Positions 6,606-12,844 of a DNA stretch of 12,844 nt are shown piece after piece. The translations under genes were made by a program, and so were the position numbers. Below the pieces are notes generated by a model. It was not told where the DNA came from, did not search any database, and was given only the letters and a program-made list of their open reading frames with translations. The stretch comes from Sanchytrium tribonematis (lineage: Eukaryota; Sanchytriomycota; Sanchytriomycetes; Sanchytriales; Sanchytriaceae): the NCBI GenBank assembly GCA_018985235.1, contig JADGIG010000209.1, positions 1 to 12,844 on the forward strand. Direction: 5' to 3'. The first letter of the stretch is position 1. Each line of letters begins with the position of its first letter.

Positions 6606-6932
6606 ATGTCCCCTCCTCAAATCATTCTCATATTCATATTTATATGGATATTCTTATTGAGTCTGATCATGTTAGCCATCACTTATGAATTATCAACTGT
6701 CTCATTTTACTGGATATTCCTTGGATTTGTAATTGTGTCCTATTTGGTATTTCTCATTTTACAGTATTGTCAAGACGATGAAATGGATTCAGATGATGCA
6801 TTATTGATTCCTACCATTATATTACCACATGAATCACAAGTACCTATTCCAGATCAATCTACGATTCGATCCATTCAAAATTTGAAGAATGTGCATTCAA
6901 ATGATGCTGCATTTATGGATTATTTGAAATAG
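6606..6932 (+). CDS. Small membrane protein with two transmembrane helices
   Basis: A 108-residue protein. Residues about 6-27 and 33-53 are strongly hydrophobic with a short polar link, giving a helical hairpin; the tail (54-108) is acidic and soluble (QDDEMDSDDA..). I see no family motif. The first in-frame ATG is used, with ATTGG 68 nt upstream. The stop is TAG, with AATAAA 13 nt later (6946-6951), inside the end of the converging isomerase gene. It may be an organism-specific membrane protein; location cannot be inferred. Confidence 0.6.
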   Translation: MSPPQIILIFIFIWIFLLSLIMLAITYELSTVSFYWIFLGFVIVSYLVFLILQYCQDDEMDSDDALLIPTIILPHESQVPIPDQSTIRSIQNLKNVHSNDAAFMDYLK

Positions 6933-6951
6933 TTTATTTGTAAGCAATAAA
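6933..6951. terminator. Interlocked 3' ends of converging genes
   Basis: The plus gene stops at 6932 and the minus gene's stop begins at 6934. Minus AATAAA is at 6938-6933, overlapping the isomerase TAA; plus AATAAA is at 6946-6951, within isomerase coding sequence. The two transcripts must overlap in antisense. Confidence 0.6.
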
Positions 6952-8028
6952 TGCCAATAATGGACCATTAAATGAGATGGATTCATTAAAATAAAATGAA
7001 TTGCCTTTTTTAATTTGAAATGTGTCAGATTTGCATTTTAATGAGCCATGACCTTCCATGACAATTAAAATCGCATCTCGATGACATTCAAATACAGTAT
7101 CACTCTCTTTAATATCCTGAGTCAAATCAATCTTGTAAATGTCAAATTCATCGACTAAAGATTGATATTTCCAAATAGGACCATTTTGAATGGGTTTTAC
7201 GATTAAATCTTGTTTTGAGTATTGTTTCCAACTCAACATGTTTAATAAAGTATCCACATCTCTAAATTTGGGTGTTAAACCTGCTCGTACGACATTATCT
7301 GAATTGGCCATACATTCCATGCAATCTCCTGATAAATACGCATGGGGTTCATTGGCACTCATAAATAGTGCTTCATATTGATTCAATGTAATGTGATTCA
7401 TGAAAATAGGACAGAAAATGCCGACATCATTGGGATATTGTGCATTTAATCGAATAATGAGAGAAATCAGTGGATGTTGACTATATTTGGTATCTGATTC
7501 AATTCTATGCATTAATTTGGTATACATTTCAGTCATTTGGGATGTCGTGGCATTCATGAGACTCGTAAAGAGTGATTTTAAATCATGTTTCACATTCAAT
7601 GATTTGATTTCTGGCACTAAATTCAAATGCATTTGATAATCAGATTCACTACAGAATCCACTTAATGCTTCAAATGTATTTAATGCGATACACATTTCTG
7701 GTTTGTGATTATCATCTTTGTAATGCGTGGGATCTGTTTTATGCAAATATTCTGCTAATGGTTTATCAGGATGGGCTTGGATGGATAATGCTTTTTGGAT
7801 GGATAGTACTTTGAATAAAAATGGCAATTGGGTGATTGTGGATAATAATTGGTGATTAGGGAGGGTGGAACAAGCATTTGGGTGTGTGCCCATCCAATAT
7901 TCAGCAAATTTCACATGAGATGGATTAATTGGAGTAGGCTGATTGGATTGATGGATTTGATAAACCATTCCATCCGTGGATTTACCCCATTCATAATTTT
8001 GAATCTTTCCAATAATTGGGGTGATCAT
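6934..8028 (-). CDS. MPI: Mannose-6-phosphate isomerase (type I phosphomannose isomerase)
   Basis: A 364-residue cytosolic zinc enzyme interconverting fructose-6-phosphate and mannose-6-phosphate, the entry to GDP-mannose for N-glycans, O-mannosylation and GPI anchors. Family signatures are clear: Q-N-YEWGK at the N terminus, the LSIQAHPDK motif with zinc ligands Q84 and H86, HKPEM with E111, NEPHAYLSGD with H229, and the strongly conserved C..CMA.SDNVVRAGLTPK stretch with R248. It is about 60 residues shorter than yeast or human enzymes, mostly through shorter loops in the helical domain, but all catalytic positions are present. ATG 8028 begins right at the conserved N terminus. It converges with the small membrane protein and diverges from the GPI protein gene. 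Confidence 0.95.
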   Translation of the reverse strand: MITPIIGKIQNYEWGKSTDGMVYQIHQSNQPTPINPSHVKFAEYWMGTHPNACSTLPNHQLLSTITQLPFLFKVLSIQKALSIQAHPDKPLAEYLHKTDPTHYKDDNHKPEMCIALNTFEALSGFCSESDYQMHLNLVPEIKSLNVKHDLKSLFTSLMNATTSQMTEMYTKLMHRIESDTKYSQHPLISLIIRLNAQYPNDVGIFCPIFMNHITLNQYEALFMSANEPHAYLSGDCMECMANSDNVVRAGLTPKFRDVDTLLNMLSWKQYSKQDLIVKPIQNGPIWKYQSLVDEFDIYKIDLTQDIKESDTVFECHRDAILIVMEGHGSLKCKSDTFQIKKGNSFYFNESISFNGPLLAFIAYK

Positions 8029-8166
8029 GACTCTGTTTCAAAAAATATTCAGATTTGCAAACACCTTGTTGCTATGGTGTGATTGGTGTGCAAACTTATA
8101 TTATAGTTTGCAACGCGTTGATTTGTCTAATAGTTAATATAATTCGGTCGAATCCCCATTATTAAA
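8029..8166. promoter_or_regulatory. Divergent promoter between MPI and the GPI-type protein
   Basis: A 138-bp shared region. It contains ATTGG at 8082-8086, three GCAAAC/GTTTGC elements (8055, 8090, 8105), and an inverted repeat 8090-8111 with perfect 7-bp arms GCAAACT and AGTTTGC around an AT-rich 8-nt centre. Confidence 0.5.
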
Positions 8167-8679
8167 ATGATGATTTCAATTGTATTCGCACAAAATGCTT
8201 TACAAAATGCTGGTGACCAATTCACTAAAAGTATTACTACTGATGGTAGCAATGCTGTAGAAGCGCAAAAAGCATTCTTTCAAGCACAGCAAGACTTTGT
8301 AGCTCAACAAGTTGCTGCTTCTGGAAATGGTGCTCCAACTGGACAACAACCAACTGGACAACAGCCAACTGGACAACAGCCAACTGGACAACAGCCAACT
8401 GGACAACAGCCAACCGGACAATCTGGTACACCTGCAGTCAGTCCACCTACCGTCAACCCTGGTGACCCATCTGCTGCTGCAAATACTGGTGATCAATCTG
8501 CCAATGCGCCAAATGCCAATCAGCCATCCATTTCAAGTGACAACTCCACTTCTTCTGACAATTCCACGTCAAGCGACAATTCAACATTGAATTCAACTAC
8601 TCCAAAGAAGAGTGGATCAAGCAATGTTCAATTTGCTACTACGACATTGATGATTATGTCTGTTGCAAGTTATTTATAA
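8167..8679 (+). CDS. Mucin-like, probably GPI-anchored surface protein
   Basis: A 170-residue protein with a short hydrophobic start (MMISIVFA), a helical Gln/Ala-rich segment (about 10-55), five PTGQQ repeats plus a partial one, a Pro/Ser/Thr/Ala-rich stretch, three SSDNST repeats and a hydrophobic C terminus (FATTTLMIMSVASYL) after KKSGSSN, which fits a GPI attachment signal with a likely cleavage site in GSSN. Four N-glycosylation sequons (NST three times, then LNST) lie just before it. The composition is that of wall or coat mannoproteins. The signal sequence is unusually short, which lowers confidence in secretion. AATAAA (8679-8684) overlaps the stop. Confidence 0.75.
   Translation: MMISIVFAQNALQNAGDQFTKSITTDGSNAVEAQKAFFQAQQDFVAQQVAASGNGAPTGQQPTGQQPTGQQPTGQQPTGQQPTGQSGTPAVSPPTVNPGDPSAAANTGDQSANAPNANQPSISSDNSTSSDNSTSSDNSTLNSTTPKKSGSSNVQFATTTLMIMSVASYL
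8335..8421 (+). repeat. 15-bp tandem repeat encoding PTGQQ
   Basis: Five in-frame units of CCAACTGGACAACAG with a single base difference in the first unit, followed by a partial sixth (PTGQ). Near-identity at synonymous sites indicates recent slippage expansion, so length may vary between strains. Confidence 0.9.
8533..8586 (+). repeat. 18-bp repeat encoding SSDNST
   Basis: Three consecutive SSDNST units with different synonymous codons, so this array is older than the PTGQQ one and its protein sequence seems to be kept. Each unit supplies one N-glycosylation sequon. Confidence 0.8.
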
Positions 8680-8696
8680 ATAAAGATATTTTTATT
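8679..8696. terminator. Paired poly(A) signals of converging genes
   Basis: Plus AATAAA at 8679-8684 overlaps the GPI protein stop; minus AATAAA at 8696-8691 overlaps the TAA of the 777-residue protein. The stops are 15 bp apart. Confidence 0.6.
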
Positions 8697-11028
8697 AAAC
8701 GAATGCTGGGGGTTTTGGCCCTTCCATCGGATCTTTAGGAGGCGTATATTGTTTAGTGGGTGTATTTGATAATTCATAAAATGCCTCATTAACAGTTGAA
8801 TGGTCATATGTTTCACCATTTAAACCTTTTGGAAGATTGGCCACTTCTTGTCTATAATCATGAGATTTTTGCATGTTTTGAGCAGCAGTTTTCATTTTCT
8901 CCAATCTGTCTTGATCTGATTTAGAGTATTTTTGTTTATATTTAATGGTTCCAAATGAACCAACCCACAATAATCTACGCCACGCATTTGGAATTGCAAT
9001 TTTAGATGCTTGGTATATATGCTTTGTTTCTGTCCCAACTGCAGTCACACCATCTTTAGTTGATTGCCAAGGACTCGTTAATCTCTTTTTTAATTGATAA
9101 AAACTATCCTTGGGTCTACAAATTGACCTCCACAAACTAAAATGATCCACAGTTTCAGTCACTTTCATCGTTTTAAGAATATTTTCTGATAATTTATCAA
9201 CGTCAAATGTAGGTGCTGCTGGTTTCTTTCTCATGATAAATCTCTTGAATTTATCAGCAATGCCATCTCCAAATACGATGCCAATAGCAGATGCCATAGA
9301 TCCTAACACAAATGATCCCAAGATGATATCGCTCATTTTTAATAATCCTTCTACTGCAGCATTGAATGCAATCGAAAATGATTCATGATAAGAAGCCATA
9401 TGATCTGCAAATATGCCAATTCCATAAAATTTGACGGATACTTTCAGGACTATGGTTAATATTTTAACAAATGGGGCTGCAACTTTAAAGAATTTTCTAG
9501 TTCTAGTCAATCCTGCATTTTCATCTAATCGTTGTTTTTGTTTTTTTAATTCATCCATCGTATTTTGATAATTTGATTTTATACTTTCATCAGTCTCGTG
9601 AGTGTGCTTGTACTTTATTTCATTGATACGCTGTTGTAAATAAGATTGTGCTTGATCAATGACAGCTGGATGTGATAAAATATCAAAATCTCCTTGAGAT
9701 ATTTCAGGAATTTCCCCATCTTTGGTGGGTTGTAATCTCAACATGGCTGCTGATGCATCTGCTAAAAACATGATATTCTTTTTTTGATCCGGTCCCATTT
9801 GATCAATCACTGTCTTTGCTAATCCTTCTTGTTGAATAATTGCTAATAATTTAGTACGCGCTTTCTCATCGTTTAAAATTGCTTTGACTTTTTCAGTCAC
9901 TTTATCCGATTTTGCAACATTTAATGCATGTGCGTCTCCCTTGGTATTAAAATTCACGGGTATTGATTCTCCAGAATTTTTCACATCTCTTGAAAGTTGC
10001 TGGAACACATCTGAATGAACCGTGTTATAATATTCTTTTTCAAAATAAGTCGCACTTGCTTCATCTAATGACTGTGAAATAGCCACAAACATTTCTTTTG
10101 CATTATGGCCATTATTAATCAACATTTTTAAGAATGTAAATCCAGCTAATGCACTGCCAACTACAGCAGCAGCAATTTCCACAATATGAATCGAATAAGC
10201 ACCCAATACGACACCAATAACAACAAATGAAGCATCGTGTGGCATTTCATTCTTTAATACTTCTCGTTGTTTGAGTAATACTCTTGCTTTAGTGACATCT
10301 TGTGGTCTGGTTGATTCGTATACGGTTTGTTTTTGAATAAATTTGCTTTTCAAATCATTCATCTTCTTTTTCAAATCTTGATCTGATTTGCTGAATTTCT
10401 TGTTATCAAAATGTCTCAATTTAGACAACAAATATTCTGTAGATAATGGAGACCTTAAGAGATCTTCGATTGTATTTTTATCAAATATAGCATCATATTG
10501 TTGTGCGGTATGTACCTGGTACAATTTCTCCACTTTCTTCATGGCAATTTTAATCTCTTCAGCACCATCAAATCCATCTTGTGCAACTCCAAATTGCTTG
10601 CTTGCTTCTTCACTTAATTTTTGATCATTTGATTGCAATTTCTGTTGGATATATTGCACAGCTTCTTGAGAAACTGCTACTAATTTAATATCTTCTGCAG
10701 AAATTAATTTTGCATTGCCTTGTTCTATATTCTCTTTAATCTCAATTAATTTGTTGATAATCATTTCTGCTTGTAGTCCAAATTGGACATCTAATGGATT
10801 TTTATCAAATATATTTTGTAATTTGTAATATAATCCTTGATTCTTTTTGAGTTCTTTGTATAATTCCAATTTTTGATCAGCTATTTTGGTATCTGAGCGT
10901 GTATGTTGCTTTGATAACAAAGGTGTTTTTTCTGTAGTATGTTGATTTGTTAATCCGCCAAGAAAGCCATCCCGCCTACCATTTCGTTCTGCATGTATTA
11001 ATGTTATAATAAAAAGCAAGAAGATCAT
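8695..11028 (-). CDS. Large secretory-pathway membrane protein of unknown family
   Basis: A 777-residue protein beginning with a signal sequence (MIFLLFIITLIHA). Residues 50-265 are charged, helical and likely coiled-coil. Residues about 266-303 are a long hydrophobic stretch (two short helices or one hairpin, from ASFVVIGVVLGAYS). Then come a helical region (305-515), a second hydrophobic part (about 517-585, including VKILTIVLKVSVKFYGIGIF and GSFVLGSMASAIGIVFGDG), a basic segment (FKRFIMRKK), and a hydrophilic C terminus rich in Pro. A KxSKSDQD motif occurs twice (serines near 213 and 702). I recognise no family. The arrangement of helices around hydrophobic hairpins could fit a membrane-remodelling or pore-like protein, but that is speculation. 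AATAAA overlaps the stop. Confidence 0.8.
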   Translation of the reverse strand: MIFLLFIITLIHAERNGRRDGFLGGLTNQHTTEKTPLLSKQHTRSDTKIADQKLELYKELKKNQGLYYKLQNIFDKNPLDVQFGLQAEMIINKLIEIKENIEQGNAKLISAEDIKLVAVSQEAVQYIQQKLQSNDQKLSEEASKQFGVAQDGFDGAEEIKIAMKKVEKLYQVHTAQQYDAIFDKNTIEDLLRSPLSTEYLLSKLRHFDNKKFSKSDQDLKKKMNDLKSKFIQKQTVYESTRPQDVTKARVLLKQREVLKNEMPHDASFVVIGVVLGAYSIHIVEIAAAVVGSALAGFTFLKMLINNGHNAKEMFVAISQSLDEASATYFEKEYYNTVHSDVFQQLSRDVKNSGESIPVNFNTKGDAHALNVAKSDKVTEKVKAILNDEKARTKLLAIIQQEGLAKTVIDQMGPDQKKNIMFLADASAAMLRLQPTKDGEIPEISQGDFDILSHPAVIDQAQSYLQQRINEIKYKHTHETDESIKSNYQNTMDELKKQKQRLDENAGLTRTRKFFKVAAPFVKILTIVLKVSVKFYGIGIFADHMASYHESFSIAFNAAVEGLLKMSDIILGSFVLGSMASAIGIVFGDGIADKFKRFIMRKKPAAPTFDVDKLSENILKTMKVTETVDHFSLWRSICRPKDSFYQLKKRLTSPWQSTKDGVTAVGTETKHIYQASKIAIPNAWRRLLWVGSFGTIKYKQKYSKSDQDRLEKMKTAAQNMQKSHDYRQEVANLPKGLNGETYDHSTVNEAFYELSNTPTKQYTPPKDPMEGPKPPAFV

Positions 11029-11208
11029 GGCAAATGGACCACGGGATTATTAAATAGACAATGACAGAATTCCAATTTCAAACAGAGTCTGTGATTGGTT
11101 CTAAAGTCTGAAATCAGGATCTCTGCACGAGAAATGACTTGCATGAATCAACGTGATTCCCGCCTACTTGATCCAGTTTACCAATACCAATTGACGTACA
11201 AGTATTTA
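11029..11208 (-). promoter_or_regulatory. Promoter region of the 777-residue protein gene
   Basis: The 180-bp spacer downstream of PP1 contains ACAGAGTCTGT at 11082-11092, a perfect inverted repeat around one central base, directly followed by GATTGG (ATTGG 11094-11098). The same CAGACTCTG core (reverse complement) and ATTGG lie before M43 copies 2 and 3. The PP1 poly(A) signal is at 11210-11205. Confidence 0.45.
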
Positions 11209-12301
<1,093 letters not shown>

Positions 12302-12504
12302 TATCAACTTTAAATCACTCTATTAACTCTGCTTCACACGTTATTTAGCTCAATCTGCCTTGGTCTCCTTTGTAATTACTTTGTGCACCAAAATCATAAA
12401 TTTACCAAGTCATATATCAATTAATATAGCATAATTTGCACCAATAACACCAATTCATCTTATTTCCAGTCATATTTAGCCTCTTCTCCATCCACTTTCT
12501 CAAA
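12302..12504. promoter_or_regulatory. Divergent promoter between PP1 and the right-edge gene
   Basis: A 203-bp AT-rich gap. CCAAT occurs at 12441-12445 and 12450-12454, about 50 nt before the plus-strand ATG. Pyrimidine-rich sequence precedes that ATG (12481-12500). I see no RNA gene. Confidence 0.4.
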
Positions 12505-12844
12505 ATGTTATGGCATCAAATTGTATTTGCAACACAAGTCAGTGTTTGTTGGAGTTGGGCATGGTATTATTACCAAGTTGGATTACTATCTGCTTATAAT
12601 TACTATGACTGGATAGCAGATTGTTCTGTTTATGGATCTCAACCAGATGAAAATTGGGTTGAATCTGAATATGAAGAATATTTAATGCAAGGTGATTCTA
12701 CTAGCCAGTCTAGAAATCTCATTGCTTCAAATCAAAAACCAAATCAAAAAACAAAGCAGAAATCATCGAATGCGAATAAAAATAAAAAAGGAACAGAAAT
12801 CACACATTCTAAAGTAGTCACTTGCCTGAAACAAAATCTACCAA
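12505..12844 (+). CDS. Trp/Tyr-rich protein of unknown function (3' end cut off)
   Basis: An open frame of 113 codons from ATG to the window edge with no stop. The N terminus (MLWHQIVFATQVSVCWSWAW) is hydrophobic and could be a signal sequence or membrane anchor. It is followed by an aromatic stretch (YYYQVGLLSAYNYYDWIADC), an acidic part (PDENWVESEYEEY) and a Lys/Asn/Gln-rich low-complexity tail. It shares the MLW start with the two secreted paralogs at 5091-6345, but I see no further similarity. Function is unknown and the end is outside the window. Confidence 0.6.
   Translation, partial: MLWHQIVFATQVSVCWSWAWYYYQVGLLSAYNYYDWIADCSVYGSQPDENWVESEYEEYLMQGDSTSQSRNLIASNQKPNQKTKQKSSNANKNKKGTEITHSKVVTCLKQNLP

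Noticed and set aside
6433-6660. 75-codon plus-strand frame upstream of and overlapping the small membrane protein
   Set aside because: Lies in a divergent promoter, has no recognisable protein features, and ends inside the better-supported gene without a poly(A) signal at the stop.
8144-8158. GGTCGAATCCCC, resembling a tRNA T-arm
   Set aside because: The loop lacks the TTC, and no acceptor, D or anticodon arms can be folded from the flanks.
8200-8496. Repeat-derived frames on both strands over the PTGQQ array
   Set aside because: A 15-bp repeat stays open in several frames by construction; only the sense frame has a signal, sequons and a GPI-like tail.

Overview
This is a stretch of a small, AT-rich (by eye about one third GC), very gene-dense eukaryotic nuclear genome that uses the standard code. 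The eukaryotic assignment rests on a protein phosphatase 1 gene with a spliceosomal-type intron, an F-box protein, a PRELI/MSF1 protein, a eukaryotic-type phosphomannose isomerase, a C2H2 finger, a GPI-anchor signal, and AATAAA poly(A) signals at nearly every stop codon. A PRELI protein implies a mitochondrion or a derived organelle with lipid traffic. The lineage cannot be fixed from the window: an early-diverging or parasitic fungus-like lineage, or a parasitic protist with a reduced genome (for example a rhizarian with tiny introns), would both fit. Layout, left to right. 1-2745: three head-to-tail M43-type secreted zinc metalloproteases (the first cut by the window edge), the last two very similar and sharing promoter and 3' flank. 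2752-3277: minus strand, an unlisted interrupted gene, probably a decayed gene or one with miniature introns. 3312-3494: a 60-residue single C2H2 finger protein. 3686-4978: minus strand, an F-box protein followed 39 bp downstream by a PRELI/MSF1 protein. 5091-6345: minus strand, two divergent paralogous secreted proteins of unknown family. 6606-6932: a small two-helix membrane protein, ending 1 bp from the converging phosphomannose isomerase (6934-8028, minus). 8167-8679: a mucin-like, probably GPI-anchored repeat protein, divergent from the isomerase. 8695-11028: minus strand, a 777-residue secretory/membrane protein of unknown family. 11209-12301: minus strand, PP1 catalytic subunit, whose frame is restored only by removing a 19-nt GT-AG intron. 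12505 to the right edge: start of an unknown Trp/Tyr-rich protein. Secretory themes dominate: at least seven genes encode proteins with N-terminal hydrophobic segments. The isomerase supplies mannose-6-phosphate, the entry to GDP-mannose for N-glycans and GPI anchors, which fits the sequon-rich GPI protein beside it, although adjacency alone does not prove co-function. Gene ends follow one rule: in 11 of 14 gene 3' ends the AATAAA hexamer overlaps the stop codon, so 3' UTRs must be very short. Several promoters carry an ATTGG (inverted CCAAT) box, in four genes 36-41 nt before the ATG, and three secretory genes also share a CAGACTCTG/CAGAGTCTG element. The best candidates for undescribed biology are the 19-nt intron, the stop-embedded poly(A) signal, the shared promoter module, the unknown secreted families, and the hidden interrupted gene.
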